Shown here in pieces: positions 20,433-31,085 of a DNA stretch of 64,000 bases; the stretch's first letter is position 1; each line of letters opens with the position of its first letter. The DNA is from Acidobacteriota bacterium (GTDB lineage: Bacteria > Acidobacteriota > Vicinamibacteria > Fen-336), in contig JAJDNS010000116.1 of the NCBI GenBank assembly GCA_022340585.1, positions 1 through 64,000 of the forward strand. Direction: 5' to 3'. Under the pieces are notes generated by a model, which was not told where the DNA came from, ran no database searches, and saw only the letters and a program-made list of their open reading frames with translations. Both the position numbers and the translations under genes were made by a program.

Positions 20433-23189
20433 ATGCTCGAGTTCCTCAAACGGGCCTTTCCGCTGCAGCGCGGCGATCTCTCGCGAGGGGTCCTCCTCGC
20501 CGTCTATCTCTTCTTCATCATCAGCGCCTATGCGATGGCGGGAATCGCTCGGGACGCCCTCTTCCTCGCCCAGTTCGACGCCGAGATGCTGCCCTACGCG
20601 GACATCGCGGTGTTCCTCCTGGTCCCGCTGGTGGTGGCCGGCTACATCTGGATGGGCGAGCGCAAGGGGTTGCGGCGCGCCCTCATCGGAGGCCTCCTAC
20701 TCTCCGGACTGGGCGGGTTCGCGGCGGCCGCTTTCGCCGACTCGAGGTGGCTGTCGTCCGTCTTCTACGTCTGGGTGGGCGTCTTCGGCGTGCTCGCCCC
20801 GGCCCAGGGCTGGACCCTCGCCAACTACCTCCTCACGCCACGGGAGGCCAAGCGGGTGTTCGGCCTGGTGGCGACAGGAGCGGTGGCCGGGGGGGCCTTC
20901 GGCGGCCTGCTGTCGCGCGTCCTGTCCGAGGCCTACGGCGCGGACAGCCTGCTGATCGTGCTGGCCATCCTCATCGTCATCGCGACGGTGGTCGTCGAGG
21001 TCCTTTGGCGCCGCCGCCCCGACGAGCTCGCCTCCCTGGAATCGGAGGTGGAGAAGGGCGCACCCTCCCGGGGCCTCGGGGAGAGCTTGCGCGTGGTCTC
21101 CGCCTCGCCCTACCTGCGGGCCATCGCCGGGGTCATCCTCCTGGGGTCGCTGGTCACGGTCCTGATCAAGTGGCAGTTCAAGGCCTTCTCCCAGCAGTGG
21201 GTGTTCGAGACGGCCGGGGCGAGCGGAGGCAAGGAAGCCCTGGCCTCATTCTTCGGGACGTTCGACTTCGCGACCGGCGCCTCCTGTCTCCTCATCCAGA
21301 TCCTGCTCACCGCCGGCATCCTCCGGCGGTCCGGTCTGCGGGCGGTGCTCTTCGTCCTTCCGGTGGCGCTGTTCCTGGGCTCGGCGGGGTTGCTGCTGTC
21401 CGGGGCGCTGATCGCCATGCTCCTCCCGCGGGCGATCGACAAGGTCCTCCGCTACTCGATCAACACGCCGGCGGTGGAGCTGCTCTACCTGCCGGTGCCA
21501 CTGGATCTCAAGCTCGCGGCCAAGTCCTTCATCGACACGGTGGTGTGGCGGGCCGGGGACGGACTCGGCGGGCTGATCGTTCTGGCCGCCGTGACCCTGG
21601 GGGGGCTGGGGGCGGTGGGGCTCACGTGGTTCATCCTGCCCCTGATCGGGGTGTGGATCGCGGTGGCCGCCCTGGCCTACCGGCGGTACGTCGGGACGCT
21701 GGAGGAGAGCCTGCGGCAGCACCGTCTCGACGTGGAGCGCGCGGGCACGCCGATCCTCGACCGTGTCACCACCGAGATGCTGGCCGAGCGCCTGGAGGCG
21801 GTGGATCCCGAAGAGATCCTCTACGCCCTCGACCTGCTGTCGGCCGAGCACCACGAGGCCGCCCACCCGGCGGTGCGGGGCCTCCTCGAGCATCCCTCGG
21901 CGGAGGTGCGCCGGCGGGCCCTGGAGATCCTGGGCGCCTCGGGAGACCGGACCGTGATCGAACGGGTGGAGTCCCTCCTCGGCGATGCCAGCCTCGAGGT
22001 GAGGACCGAGGCCCTGCTCTACCTGGCCCGCCACGCCGACGTGGACCCGGTGACCCGGGTGCAGGACTTCGGCGGCTTCACCGACGCCGCCATCCGCGGC
22101 GCCGTCATCTCGGTTCTCGCCCGATTGGGAGAGGAACGGCTCGACGCGGCGCGGCTCCTCTTCGAGTCCATGGCCGCCGAGAAAGGCCCCGAGGGTCGAC
22201 AGATGCGTCGCGAGGCGGCCCGGCTCTCCGAGGGGCTGCCGGTGACCTTCGAGGAGCCGTTGCGGCGGCTCGTCGCCGACGAGGACCCGGAGATCGCCCG
22301 CTCCGCGATCCGGGCGGCACGGCGGCACGGCAGCGGGCCCTTCGCCGATCTCCTGCTCCTGCGCCTGGGCGACCGGGAGCTGCGCGACGAGGCCCGGGAA
22401 GCCCTCGCGAGCGCCGGAAAGGATGTGCTCGAGTCCCTCGCGAAGGTCCTGGACGATCCGGGCACCCCGCCAACCGTGCGCCGGGCCCTGCCCGAGATCC
22501 TGGAGCAGATCGGGGGCGACGAGGCCGCGGGGATCCTCGCCGGCCGCCTGCTCGGGGGGAACGCCGAGTTCCGGCTCCACGTTCTCAAGGTGCTCTCTCG
22601 AATGAGGGAACGGAATCCGAATCTCGAGATCGAGACCTGGGCCATCGAGGCCGTTCTCGGGGCCGAGATCATGGGCCACTACCGCTCATACCAGATCCTC
22701 GGGGCCCTCGAGCTGTCCACTCTCGAGGAGGAGCCCACGACCCGGGGACTGCGCATCGCCATGCTGGAGGAGGTCGAGCGGATCTTCCTTCTACTGAGCC
22801 TCCTCCACCCTCACACCGACTTCCGGGCCGCCTGGGAGGGATTGCGGTCGGGCAACCCCGTGCTTCACGATCAGGCGCTCGACCTCCTCGAGAGCCAGCT
22901 CCGGCCGGAGATGAGAGCGCTCCTGGTGCCCCTGATCGACCCGGTGGTCCACGGCGCCGAGCGGATGCGCCTCGCCGAGCGGCTCGCCGGCACCCCCGTG
23001 GACAGCCCGGAGGAGGCGGTGAGGGAGCTCGCTGGCACCGGAGATCCCTGGCTCAAGGCCTGCGCGGCCTATGCCATCGGCGCCCAGCGGCTGCGCGATC
23101 TCGGCGGACTCCTCGACGAGTGGCAGCAGGATCCCGACCCGCTCCTCCGGGAGACCGTCCGGCAGGCCCGGGAGCAGCTCGAGGAGTAG
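20433..23189 (+). CDS. ADP/ATP-translocase-like membrane carrier fused to HEAT repeats
   Basis: 918 residues. The first 430 or so form about twelve membrane helices of the major-facilitator type. The segment IDKVLRYSINTPAVELLYLP, followed by KLAAKSFIDTVVWRAGDGLG, is typical of the bacterial/plastid nucleotide translocase (Npt/TLC) branch. Residues from about 450 to the end are soluble alpha-helical HEAT repeats (for example HPSAEVRRRALEILGASGD). Such translocase-HEAT fusions exist in free-living bacteria, with no proven substrate. It is divergent from the phosphatase gene across a 82-base spacer. If it moved nucleotides it could supply the exported kinases next door, but this is speculation from position. 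Start at the first ATG. Confidence 0.75.
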   Translation: MLEFLKRAFPLQRGDLSRGVLLAVYLFFIISAYAMAGIARDALFLAQFDAEMLPYADIAVFLLVPLVVAGYIWMGERKGLRRALIGGLLLSGLGGFAAAAFADSRWLSSVFYVWVGVFGVLAPAQGWTLANYLLTPREAKRVFGLVATGAVAGGAFGGLLSRVLSEAYGADSLLIVLAILIVIATVVVEVLWRRRPDELASLESEVEKGAPSRGLGESLRVVSASPYLRAIAGVILLGSLVTVLIKWQFKAFSQQWVFETAGASGGKEALASFFGTFDFATGASCLLIQILLTAGILRRSGLRAVLFVLPVALFLGSAGLLLSGALIAMLLPRAIDKVLRYSINTPAVELLYLPVPLDLKLAAKSFIDTVVWRAGDGLGGLIVLAAVTLGGLGAVGLTWFILPLIGVWIAVAALAYRRYVGTLEESLRQHRLDVERAGTPILDRVTTEMLAERLEAVDPEEILYALDLLSAEHHEAAHPAVRGLLEHPSAEVRRRALEILGASGDRTVIERVESLLGDASLEVRTEALLYLARHADVDPVTRVQDFGGFTDAAIRGAVISVLARLGEERLDAARLLFESMAAEKGPEGRQMRREAARLSEGLPVTFEEPLRRLVADEDPEIARSAIRAARRHGSGPFADLLLLRLGDRELRDEAREALASAGKDVLESLAKVLDDPGTPPTVRRALPEILEQIGGDEAAGILAGRLLGGNAEFRLHVLKVLSRMRERNPNLEIETWAIEAVLGAEIMGHYRSYQILGALELSTLEEEPTTRGLRIAMLEEVERIFLLLSLLHPHTDFRAAWEGLRSGNPVLHDQALDLLESQLRPEMRALLVPLIDPVVHGAERMRLAERLAGTPVDSPEEAVRELAGTGDPWLKACAAYAIGAQRLRDLGGLLDEWQQDPDPLLRETVRQAREQLEE

Positions 23190-23195
23190 TCCGGG

Positions 23196-24221
23196 CTAGA
23201 GAGACCTCCGCAGGAACGCCAGGATCTCCTGGCGGCCCTCGGCGGTCTCCTGGTGGGCAACGTCGTAGCGGAGAAGCTGCCACCGCTCGGGATGGCCAGC
23301 GCTTGCGTACACGCGCTTGAGCTCCTCGTCGACGATGTCGAGCCCCTCGACGGGGGTCAGCTCATCGCGCAGCCCGGCGAGCGCGAGGTGGGCACGCGGA
23401 GCGATGAGGGCGTTGATGTCGGCGGTGGTGAAGTGCTTGAGGAGGCTCGGCACGTAGTAGTACACCCCATGGAGGCTCAGGCCCTTCTTCGCGAGGAGGG
23501 TGTGAAAGTCGGTGAGGCAGCAGATATCCACCGTCACCTCGACACGCTCGTCGAGGGCCGCCAGCCACCAGGCCATGGTGCTGCCCATGGACATGCCGAG
23601 CGTGCCCAGACGCGAGGAGTCGACGTCGGAGCGCGTGACCAGCCAGTCGAGGGCCCGCAGGCTGTCGTAGACCATCATCCCCCACAGCACCCGGCCCTCC
23701 CACAGCATGGCCTTGAACGTGTCCGCCTCGGAGGTGTGGTTGCGCTCTCCGAAGCACCAGTGATCGATCGCCAGCGCCACGTAGCCCTCGTCGGTGAGGG
23801 CCTTCGCGTAGGGAACGGGCTGGAGGTAGCTGCGCCCCTCCACGAACTCTCGCTTCCCGATGTCGTAGCCCCCGCCGTGGGAGTGGTTGAACAGGATCGC
23901 CGGCGCCGGACCGGTGAGGCCGGACGGACGGGCAAGGAAGGCCGGCACCGCCTCCAGGCCGTTCAGGTCGAGCACCCAGTTCTCGAGGACGTACCCGTCG
24001 CGCTCGGCCTGCCCGCGCTTCCTCGCGGTGACCGGCCGCTGGCGATCCGGAAGATCGCCCAGGAGCTCGTAGAGCAACGCCCTTTGGCCGGGAGCGTCCT
24101 GGTAGGACCTCGCCGGGAAGGGGCGCTCGGACGCGGCGGCGGCAAGCCGGCCCCCGACGAGGGCCGCCCCGAAGGTGACACCGGATCGCTGCAGGAACTG
24201 CCGCCTCTTCGTGTGGTCCAT
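23196..24221 (-). CDS. Tat-exported alpha/beta hydrolase
   Basis: 341 residues from the ATG at 24221; AAGGGGAGAGG lies upstream. A twin-arginine signal is clear ([21 protein letters not shown]). The fold is an alpha/beta hydrolase of the dienelactone-hydrolase or acetyl-xylan-esterase kind: oxyanion region FNHSHGGG, nucleophile Ser in LGMSMGSTM, acid Asp in [10 protein letters not shown] and His in DVAHQET. Tat export implies folding in the cytoplasm before transport. An esterase acting on plant polysaccharide is plausible given the hydrolases elsewhere in the window, but the substrate is not shown. Its stop lies seven bases from the end of the convergent carrier gene. Confidence 0.8.
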   Translation of the reverse strand: MDHTKRRQFLQRSGVTFGAALVGGRLAAAASERPFPARSYQDAPGQRALLYELLGDLPDRQRPVTARKRGQAERDGYVLENWVLDLNGLEAVPAFLARPSGLTGPAPAILFNHSHGGGYDIGKREFVEGRSYLQPVPYAKALTDEGYVALAIDHWCFGERNHTSEADTFKAMLWEGRVLWGMMVYDSLRALDWLVTRSDVDSSRLGTLGMSMGSTMAWWLAALDERVEVTVDICCLTDFHTLLAKKGLSLHGVYYYVPSLLKHFTTADINALIAPRAHLALAGLRDELTPVEGLDIVDEELKRVYASAGHPERWQLLRYDVAHQETAEGRQEILAFLRRSL

Positions 24222-24371
24222 GACCCTCTCCCCTTCGCGAGCCGGGCGCGGCCCCGCCGGCCCCGGCGTGTCCACCGTTTCGACTCCGGGCGCCATCATA
24301 GCCCCCCGACGCCGACGATTGACCAGGCGGGGCGCGGCCTTTAGTCTTGGGCGGGGGAGGGATTCCGAGCG

Positions 24372-25676
24372 GTGCCACTGGGCTTCGGACGGCCGAAGGG
24401 CGAAGACGTCGTCACCCTGATCACCGAGAAGAAGTACGGCCAGGCCATCGAGCTCCTGCGGACCCAGCTGAAGAAGCGGCGGGCCAGCACCACGTTGCGC
24501 AAGCAGCTCGCCGACGTGCTGGTCCTCTCCGGCAAGAAGTCCGAGGCCATCGACCTGCTCATTCCCCTCTCGGACCAGTTCGCCCGGGAGGGCTTCGCGG
24601 CCAAGGCGGTGTCGATCCTCAAGAAGATCCAGAAGATCGATCCCGGACGGCGGGACGTCGACGAGCGGCTCGCTCGCCTGATCGAGGAGAAGCAGCGCGA
24701 GGCGGCCCTCCCCCTTCGGGGGCCCGAGATCGGCCTGGAGGAGATCGCCATCGAGGCGCCGTTCTCGGGACCCATCGACATCCCGGCGGCGAAGCCGGCG
24801 CCGCCGCCCGAGCCCGAGGCGGCGTCCACCCCGCCCCCCGAGGAGCCCCCGCCGACACCGATCCCCGAGCCACCGGAAGGGGAGATCGCGATCGCGTTGC
24901 CACCCCCCGCCGACGAAGCCCCGATCCCGATGCCCGCGCCCACCGGCGGAGACGGAGGCGCGGACGCGATCGTGTCCTCGGCGCCGGTCGCCGCGCCCGA
25001 CAGCGGTGGACCAGGAGCCGTCGAGCCCGAGGAGACGGGAATCGAGGACTACGACCTCCTCTACGTCCCCGACGGCAGCGAGGAAGAGGAGGAGGCGATC
25101 CCGCTCGGAGAGGTCGTGGCGTCTTCGGAGGAGACCCCGGAGGAGGTCATGTCCGACGGCGCCTTCTCCGACGAGCTGATGTCCCTCGTGGACTCCGTCT
25201 TCCAAGAGGCCACGGAGGGGACCATCGACGTCCCGGAGGCCGCCTCCCCGGCCGGCCCCCGGCGCACCGGCGACCAGATCGTCGTGAGCCCGCTCTTCCG
25301 CGACTTCTCGGTGGACGAGATGGTGGCGGTCATCCAGGGCCTCAAGCTCCTGTCCTTCGAGCGCGGGGACGTGATCATCCGCGAGGGACAGCCCGGCGGG
25401 AGCCTGTTCATGCTCACCTCCGGACGCGTGCGGGCCTTCCGCAAGGACCCCGGCAGCAAGAAGCAGACAAGGATCGCCGACCTCCACGAGGGGGCCTTCT
25501 TCGGTGAGATCTCCATGCTCACCGGGCAGCCCCGGAACGCCAGCGTCGTCGCCCTGAACAGCTGCGAGCTCCTCGAGCTCGATCGGCCGACCCTCGAGGA
25601 GATCACCCGCACGCACCCCCACGTCTGGGACGTCCTGCGGGAGTTCGCGGAGAAGCGGTCACAGGCGCGTGCGTAG
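24372..25676 (+). CDS. Cyclic-nucleotide-binding protein with helical-repeat N-terminus
   Basis: 434 residues from a GTG. Residues 1-110 are helical and resemble TPR-like repeats ([38 protein letters not shown]). A low-complexity linker rich in Pro, Ala and Glu spans about 125-270. The C-terminal domain (about 300-425) is a CRP-type cNMP-binding fold: [38 protein letters not shown]. No DNA-binding domain follows, so it is a sensor or adaptor and not a CRP transcription factor. The next gene overlaps its end by eight bases, indicating an operon. The ligand cannot be named from sequence. Confidence 0.82.
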   Translation: MPLGFGRPKGEDVVTLITEKKYGQAIELLRTQLKKRRASTTLRKQLADVLVLSGKKSEAIDLLIPLSDQFAREGFAAKAVSILKKIQKIDPGRRDVDERLARLIEEKQREAALPLRGPEIGLEEIAIEAPFSGPIDIPAAKPAPPPEPEAASTPPPEEPPPTPIPEPPEGEIAIALPPPADEAPIPMPAPTGGDGGADAIVSSAPVAAPDSGGPGAVEPEETGIEDYDLLYVPDGSEEEEEAIPLGEVVASSEETPEEVMSDGAFSDELMSLVDSVFQEATEGTIDVPEAASPAGPRRTGDQIVVSPLFRDFSVDEMVAVIQGLKLLSFERGDVIIREGQPGGSLFMLTSGRVRAFRKDPGSKKQTRIADLHEGAFFGEISMLTGQPRNASVVALNSCELLELDRPTLEEITRTHPHVWDVLREFAEKRSQARA

Positions 25677-26964
25677 GAGCGTCGCTCTCGGCCTCCTGGT
25701 GACGGCGGCGCTGGCCCTCGGCGCCGACGGTGCCACCCGCGATGGCGCCGCGATCCGCAAGGCATCCGCCGACGCCCGGGAGGCCTACGACCAGAAGGAC
25801 TACCCCGCCTTCCTCCGCCACAGCCGGACGTTGGCCGGGCTCGCTCCCCGGAGCACGCGCGCCCTCTACAACCTCGCCTGCGCCCAGAGCCTGACCGGCG
25901 ACGCCCAGGGCGCGGTGGCCACGCTCGGCCGACTGGCCGACTGGGGAGTGGCCTTCGACATCGGCACCGACGCGGACTTCGATCTCGTCCGGGACAGCGA
26001 GGGCTTCCGCGCCGTCGCCGCGCGGATGGAAGCCCTCGCGGAGCCCCTCGGAGGAAGCCCGGTGGCCTTCGCTCTCCCCGAGAAGGACCTGCTGGCCGAA
26101 GGCGTGGCCCACGATCCGAAGACCGGGGACTTCTTCGTGACCAGCGTCCACCGGCGCAAGGTCGTGCGAGTGGGAGCGGACGGGCGCTCGTGGGACTTCG
26201 TCACCGAGGGTCGGGACGGTCTCTTCTCGGCGGTCGGGGTGGTCGCCGACCCTGCCCGGCGGGCGCTCTGGGTGTCGTCCGAGGCCGGCCGCTTCATGGT
26301 CGGCTTCCGGGAGGGCGACGAGGGCGGCTCGTTCCTGCTCGAGTACGGTCTGGACGACGGCGCGCTCCGCCGCCGGATCCCGCCACCGGTGGTCGGGGGG
26401 AGCGTGAGCGACCTGGCCCTCGGCACCGAGGGCACGGTCTACGCCGCGGACCCGGCCGCCGGGCGCGTGTACCGTCTGCCGCCCGGGAGCGATCGGCTCG
26501 AGGTGCTCGTGGACGAGGGAACGATCGTCTCGGCCCAGGGCCTGGCCGCCTCTCCCGACGGTCGCCTCCTCTTCGTCGCCGACTACGTCCAGGGAATCGC
26601 CCGGATCGACCTGGAAAGCCGGGACGTGACCTTTCTGAGTGCCCCCGAGGACCTTCTCGTCAGTGGGATCGACGGTCTCCTGCTGGCCGGCGACAGCCTG
26701 GTCGGGATCCAGAACGGGCTGCGTCCCCACCGCGTGGTCCGTCTGCATCTCGACCCTTCGCGGTCGCGCATCACCAGAGGCACGGTGCTCGAGCGAGCCC
26801 ACCCGCGCTTCGACGAGCCCACCCTCGGCGTGATCGTCGGGAAGGCCCTCTACTACGTCGCCAACAGCCAGTACCGGTACTTCCAGGCAAACGACCCTGA
26901 CCTGGAGCACCTGCAGGAGCCGGTCGTCCTGCGCCTCGCCCTTCCCTGGCTCTCCGAGGATTGA
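25669..26964 (+). CDS. Secreted TPR plus SMP-30-like beta-propeller protein
   Basis: 431 residues starting at a GTG that overlaps the upstream gene by eight bases. A signal peptide ([21 protein letters not shown]) is followed by a short TPR-like helical part (AREAYDQKDYPAFLRHSRTL, ALYNLACAQSLTGDAQ). From about residue 130 a beta-propeller follows, with repeated phrases such as LLAEGVAHDPKTGDFFVTSV, VSDLALGTEGTVYAADPAAG and QGLAASPDGRLLFVADYVQG, resembling SMP-30/gluconolactonase or NHL-type sensors. The propeller may bind a small ligand or peptide in the periplasm. Linkage to the cNMP-binding protein suggests a joint role, which remains unknown. Confidence 0.78.
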   Translation: MRRSVALGLLVTAALALGADGATRDGAAIRKASADAREAYDQKDYPAFLRHSRTLAGLAPRSTRALYNLACAQSLTGDAQGAVATLGRLADWGVAFDIGTDADFDLVRDSEGFRAVAARMEALAEPLGGSPVAFALPEKDLLAEGVAHDPKTGDFFVTSVHRRKVVRVGADGRSWDFVTEGRDGLFSAVGVVADPARRALWVSSEAGRFMVGFREGDEGGSFLLEYGLDDGALRRRIPPPVVGGSVSDLALGTEGTVYAADPAAGRVYRLPPGSDRLEVLVDEGTIVSAQGLAASPDGRLLFVADYVQGIARIDLESRDVTFLSAPEDLLVSGIDGLLLAGDSLVGIQNGLRPHRVVRLHLDPSRSRITRGTVLERAHPRFDEPTLGVIVGKALYYVANSQYRYFQANDPDLEHLQEPVVLRLALPWLSED

Positions 26965-26982
26965 ATTGCCGCCGGCGACCGG

Positions 26983-27879
26983 TCAGCGCCGCCGGCCGGC
27001 GATGGCCAGGGAGATCCCCCCCAGGATCATCGCCCCCGCGACGACGAGACGGACGCTCAGGTGCTCGTCGAGCAGGAGCACCCCACCGAGGGCGGTCAGC
27101 GGCGGCACGCTGAGCTGGACGATCGCTCCCTGGGTCGCGGTCAGGCCCCGCAGGGCCGTGTACCACACCGCGTAGCCGAGCCCCGAGGTGACCGCACCCG
27201 ACACGAGGGCGAGCGACGCTCCCGTCGGCGTGAGATGGGGGTGGGCCAGGACGAGCCCGAGGCCGCTGGCGAGCAGCGCCAGCGGGACGGCGCGGGTGAA
27301 GTTGAGCGCGTTGACCGAGAGCGGATCTCCGGCCCCGCGTCCCCGCAGCGAGTAGAGACCCCAGGCGGCCCCGGCGACCATCATCAGACCCGCTCCGAGG
27401 GGGTGGGGCTGAGACAAGCCGGGTCGCGTGAGGGCCACGAGCCCGGCCAGGGAGAGGGCGAGACCGAGCCACTCGTACAGACTCGGACGCTCGCCGCTGA
27501 GCAGGCCACCGCCCAGCATCGTGATCTGGACGGCGCCGAAAACCAGGAGCGCTCCCGTCCCGGCGGGAATGTGCCGGTAGGCGAGAGAGAAGCCGAAGGC
27601 GTAGGCGAAGAGCGCGCTGGCCGAGAGCCAGCCCCCCGCGGCGCCGGGGGCGCCTCCGCCGCGAGCCCGCACCAGCAGCCCGAGCGCCGCCGCCCCCCCG
27701 ACGAGGCGCAGGGTGGTGAAGGTCGTCGCGTCGGAAAGCCCACCGGCGAGCGTAGCCCGGCACAGGAGAGAATTCGCCGCAAAGGCGAGCATCGCGACGA
27801 ACGTCAAGCCCGCGGTGCGGGCTCGCTGCTCGGCTGGAGACGCGGGCGGAGACCCGACGAGAGGTGCTCCGCCCGACAC
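26983..27879 (-). CDS. EamA/DMT-family transporter
   Basis: 298 residues with ten predicted membrane helices arranged as two EamA repeats. Typical phrases are AANSLLCRATLAGG near the start, YRHIPAGTGALLVFGAVQIT in the first repeat and LRGLTATQGAIVQLSVPPLT with ALGGVLLLDEHLS in the second. The drug/metabolite exporter superfamily exports amino acids, purines or other small molecules; the substrate cannot be named. The start is a GTG at 27879. It lies 22 bases downstream of the FAD oxidoreductase gene on the same strand, so the two may be co-transcribed. Confidence 0.88.
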   Translation of the reverse strand: MSGGAPLVGSPPASPAEQRARTAGLTFVAMLAFAANSLLCRATLAGGLSDATTFTTLRLVGGAAALGLLVRARGGGAPGAAGGWLSASALFAYAFGFSLAYRHIPAGTGALLVFGAVQITMLGGGLLSGERPSLYEWLGLALSLAGLVALTRPGLSQPHPLGAGLMMVAGAAWGLYSLRGRGAGDPLSVNALNFTRAVPLALLASGLGLVLAHPHLTPTGASLALVSGAVTSGLGYAVWYTALRGLTATQGAIVQLSVPPLTALGGVLLLDEHLSVRLVVAGAMILGGISLAIAGRRR

Positions 27880-27901
27880 CTGTGAGCCGGTGGTCGACCG
27901 G

Positions 27902-29326
27902 TCAGGACTTCGCGGGGGCGACGTTCTGGTTCACTCGGAAGACGTTGTCGGGATCGTAGCGCTTCTTGAGCTTCGCCAGGCGCTGGTAGTTGGATCCGTA
28001 GGCGGCCTCGACACGGTCCTCGTCCTCGCTGACGAAGTTCACGTAGACGCCCCCGGTCGCGAAGGGGGCAGTGGCGTCGAAGAACGTCCGGGCCCAGGAG
28101 ACGCAGGCGTCGTCGTCCCCGGGGTCCTCCCAGCGGGTGTGAACGTTCATGACGAACGCGGCGTCCCGGTGCGGGTAGGCAGTGGCGTCGGAGGCCACCT
28201 TGTTCGTCGCGCCTCCCAGCTGCGCCACGAAGATCTCGCTGGCCGGCGACGGGAGCTTGCCGGCGTATTCGAGGATCGTGTCCAGGGCCTCGTCGGTCAT
28301 CGCCGTGAAGTTGTGGGACTTCCAGTAGTTCCGCGCGCCGGGGGTCAGCAGGGGGTCGAAGGCCTGCTGCCACCCGGCGTACGGGTGGGGTCCCACCACG
28401 TCGGCGATGGGCTTGCCGAACGCCCGCAGGTCCGCGAACGCCTTCTCCCCCGCGGCCATGTCGCCCGTGTACATCATGGCCAGGACGAGGACCTGCCGGC
28501 CGTGCCATTCCTCGGGGAGGAAGGGCAGCGGCGGCGCCTTGCGGGCCACGATCCAGCACGAGGCCTCGTCGGGAGCGGTCTTGCAGAAGTCCCGCCAGTA
28601 CCGCGCCACCTCCACTGACGCGTCTCCCGGGTGCACCACGAGCCCGGCCAGCACCTCGGGGCCTACCGAGTGCGTCTGAAACTCGAAGGATGTCACGATG
28701 CCGAGGTTGCCTCCTCCTCCCTGGAGTCCCCAGAAGAGCTCGGGCTCCTCCTTCGGGCTCGCGTGGACCAGCCGACCGTCGGCGAGAACCACGTCGGCGG
28801 AGAGCAGGCTGTCCACGGTGAGGCCGTGCTTGCGGGAGATCCAGCCGAAGCCTCCCCCGAGGGTCAGCCCGGCGATCCCGGTGGTGGAGTTGATGCCGAC
28901 GGGGACGGCGAGGCCGAAGGCCTGCGTCTCGTGGTCGAGGTCGCCCAGCGTGGCTCCGGGGCCGGTGCGCACCGTTCGCTTCACCGGATCGACGCGCACG
29001 TCCCGCAGCCCGGAGAGGTCGATCATCAGGCCGCCGTCGCAGCTCGCCTTCCCCGCGATGTTGTGGCCGGCGCCCCGGATCGAGACGAGGAGATCCTTCT
29101 CCCGGGCCAGCTTCAGGGCGTGGATCACGTCGGCGGTGCCGGCGCACCGCGCGATGAGGGCGGGACGACGGTCGATCATCGCGTTCCACAGGGCTCGGAC
29201 CTCGTCGTAGCCTGCGTCACCCGGCATCACCAGCTCGCCTCGGAGTCCGGACCGGAACGTCTCGACGGCCTTCGCGTCGAGGGTGGTCTGCCCTCCCCCA
29301 CGCGTGGCCACGGACACACTGCTCAT
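27902..29326 (-). CDS. FAD-linked oxidoreductase (berberine-bridge/VAO type)
   Basis: 474 residues from the ATG at 29326 with GAGGTG upstream. The PP-loop FAD domain is clear: VSIRGAGHNIAG with His88, the usual site of covalent FAD attachment, and GLTLGGGFGWISRKHGLTVD. The C-terminal BBE motif is VNFVSEDEDR...KKRYDPDNVFRVNQN. The second covalent Cys of bicovalent members is not at the usual place, so single attachment through His is likely. Members oxidise sugars, alcohols or secondary metabolites. There is no signal peptide. The upstream open frame to 29563 is not used. The 190-base gap towards murJ contains no recognised element apart from GGAGTGTT at 29431, part of a recurring motif. Confidence 0.9.
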   Translation of the reverse strand: MSSVSVATRGGGQTTLDAKAVETFRSGLRGELVMPGDAGYDEVRALWNAMIDRRPALIARCAGTADVIHALKLAREKDLLVSIRGAGHNIAGKASCDGGLMIDLSGLRDVRVDPVKRTVRTGPGATLGDLDHETQAFGLAVPVGINSTTGIAGLTLGGGFGWISRKHGLTVDSLLSADVVLADGRLVHASPKEEPELFWGLQGGGGNLGIVTSFEFQTHSVGPEVLAGLVVHPGDASVEVARYWRDFCKTAPDEASCWIVARKAPPLPFLPEEWHGRQVLVLAMMYTGDMAAGEKAFADLRAFGKPIADVVGPHPYAGWQQAFDPLLTPGARNYWKSHNFTAMTDEALDTILEYAGKLPSPASEIFVAQLGGATNKVASDATAYPHRDAAFVMNVHTRWEDPGDDDACVSWARTFFDATAPFATGGVYVNFVSEDEDRVEAAYGSNYQRLAKLKKRYDPDNVFRVNQNVAPAKS

Positions 29327-29516
29327 CGAACACCTCACTGGTCTTCCGAGGGGCGACAGGCCCCCCTGACAGCTCAACACGCACTGCGGACGGAAACCCG
29401 CCACGAGCTCCGTCCCGCAACCTTCAAAAAGGAGTGTTGAATTGACCGTATGCCCTTTGTCCCCGGTCGTCAAACCAGTTCGACCCGGAGCCGGCCGGGT
29501 CCCGCCGGTCCCCTCT

Positions 29517-31085
29517 CTACGATGGGGGACGGCGGGCGATCCACGAGCGCAGCTCGCGGACACCCAGGGTCCAGGCGGCGCCGACGTAGATCCCGCTGGC
29601 AGCCACCCCGGCCGTCGCCAGCAGGGCCCAGTTGAGGAGGCTCGCCGGTCCCTCTGCCCACTCGCCGGCCTGGCAGATCCAGTACGCCACCAGTGCGGCG
29701 GGGACCGAGGCCACCAGCATCTTCAGCAGCGGCGCCCCGAGGCGGCGAAGGCCCAGTGGCGCCTCCGTCTTCCGCCGGAGGATGAGCAGGTAGGCGACGA
29801 GCTGAAATCCCGAGGAGAGCGAGAGGGCCAGCCCGAGGCCCTCGACGCCGAGGGAGCGGGAGAGCGGAAGCCCGAGACCCGCGGTCGTGGCCAGGCCCAG
29901 GAAGCCGACGGCCAGGAGCGAGGTGCGGTCGTCGAGAGCGAAGAAGGCCTTCTTCACGATGTTGATCCCGGCCAGGGCGAGCATGAACGGAACCAGCGCC
30001 CGAAGAGTCGCGCTCGTGTGCCCCGCCGCCCCGAGGTCGAAGGCGCCGTGGCGAAAGAGGAGGGCCACGATGGGCGGGGCCAGGGCCAGGAGCAGGGCGG
30101 CCGCCGGCAGCATGACGAGCCCGGCCAGGTGCACGGCCTCGGCGAAGTGGGCGCGGAACCCGCTCCACTCACGCTCGGCGGCGTCGCGAGAGATGACGGG
30201 AAGCAGCGCGCTGCCCACCCCCACCGCGACCGCGCCCTGGGCGAGATCGACGACCCGGGCCGCGTACCAGTACTGGGTGACCGAGCCCTCGGCGAGGAGC
30301 GAGGCGAGCAGGCGCAGGAGCACCACGTTCGCCTGCGCCACCAGCCCGATCATCACCACCTTGCCCATCTCGCCGGCCAGGCGCCGGAACCGTGGGTCGC
30401 GGAGCCCGGCCAGTGACGGGACCGGCAGCCCCCAGCTCGCCACCAGCGGCGGGATGCAGACGAGGAGGTGCGCGAGGCCCCCGACCAGCGCCCCCACGAC
30501 CAGGGCGTAGACCGGCTCCTCGAAGCGGGTCGTCAACAGGAGCGCCGCGGCCGCGATGCTGCCGCTCACGATGCCAGGGGCCAGCTTGGGGATGAAGAAG
30601 CGGCCCTGGTAGTTGAGCAGGGCCTCGCAGTACGACACGAGGCTGACGAAGGCGACGAAGGGGAAGAGCCACCGGGTCAGCGTGACCGTGAGCTCGAACT
30701 TGTCCGGGTCCCGCGTGAATCCCCAGGCGAAGGCCTTCACCAGCCAGGGCGCGGCGAGGATGCCGCCGACGCACACCACCACGCTCGCCACCAGGAGGGC
30801 GGCCAGGGCGGTGTTGGCCAGCCGTCGGGCGCCCCGCTCGCCTCCGGCCTGCTCGGCCTGCCCCACCGCCGGGATGAGGGCGCCGGTCAGGCCCTCGTCG
30901 GCCACGAAGCGCCGGAAGATGCTGGGCACGGTCCAGGCGAGCCAGAAGGCGTCGGACGACCGCCCCGCGCCGAACACGTGGCTGAGGACGATGTCGCGAA
31001 AGGCGCCCAGCACGCGGGACAGGCCGGTCCCCGCGGCGGAGACGACCGAGGCCCGGAGGATCCGGCTCGGCTTCGCCTGGCTCAG
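29517..31085 (-). CDS. murJ: Lipid II flippase MurJ, probable CTG start
   Basis: 522 residues if started at CTG 31085, close to the family norm, with about fourteen membrane helices. MurJ landmarks: [23 protein letters not shown] near the start, [43 protein letters not shown] and [16 protein letters not shown]. It moves lipid II across the inner membrane for peptidoglycan synthesis. No ATG, GTG or TTG is available in a sensible place: the frame upstream is shadow sequence of the overlapping gene and the family's N-terminal segment begins right after. The CTG has GGAGGG six bases before it and overlaps the upstream stop as CTGA, mimicking the ATGA coupling used elsewhere here. Confidence 0.9.
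   Translation of the reverse strand: MSQAKPSRILRASVVSAAGTGLSRVLGAFRDIVLSHVFGAGRSSDAFWLAWTVPSIFRRFVADEGLTGALIPAVGQAEQAGGERGARRLANTALAALLVASVVVCVGGILAAPWLVKAFAWGFTRDPDKFELTVTLTRWLFPFVAFVSLVSYCEALLNYQGRFFIPKLAPGIVSGSIAAAALLLTTRFEEPVYALVVGALVGGLAHLLVCIPPLVASWGLPVPSLAGLRDPRFRRLAGEMGKVVMIGLVAQANVVLLRLLASLLAEGSVTQYWYAARVVDLAQGAVAVGVGSALLPVISRDAAEREWSGFRAHFAEAVHLAGLVMLPAAALLLALAPPIVALLFRHGAFDLGAAGHTSATLRALVPFMLALAGINIVKKAFFALDDRTSLLAVGFLGLATTAGLGLPLSRSLGVEGLGLALSLSSGFQLVAYLLILRRKTEAPLGLRRLGAPLLKMLVASVPAALVAYWICQAGEWAEGPASLLNWALLATAGVAASGIYVGAAWTLGVRELRSWIARRPPS

Noticed and set aside
18971-23320. Very long plus-strand open frame (over 1400 codons) across the phosphatase and carrier genes
   Set aside because: It is shadow sequence typical of GC-rich DNA: Arg-, Gly- and Pro-rich with no domain, and overlaps genes with clear motifs in other frames.
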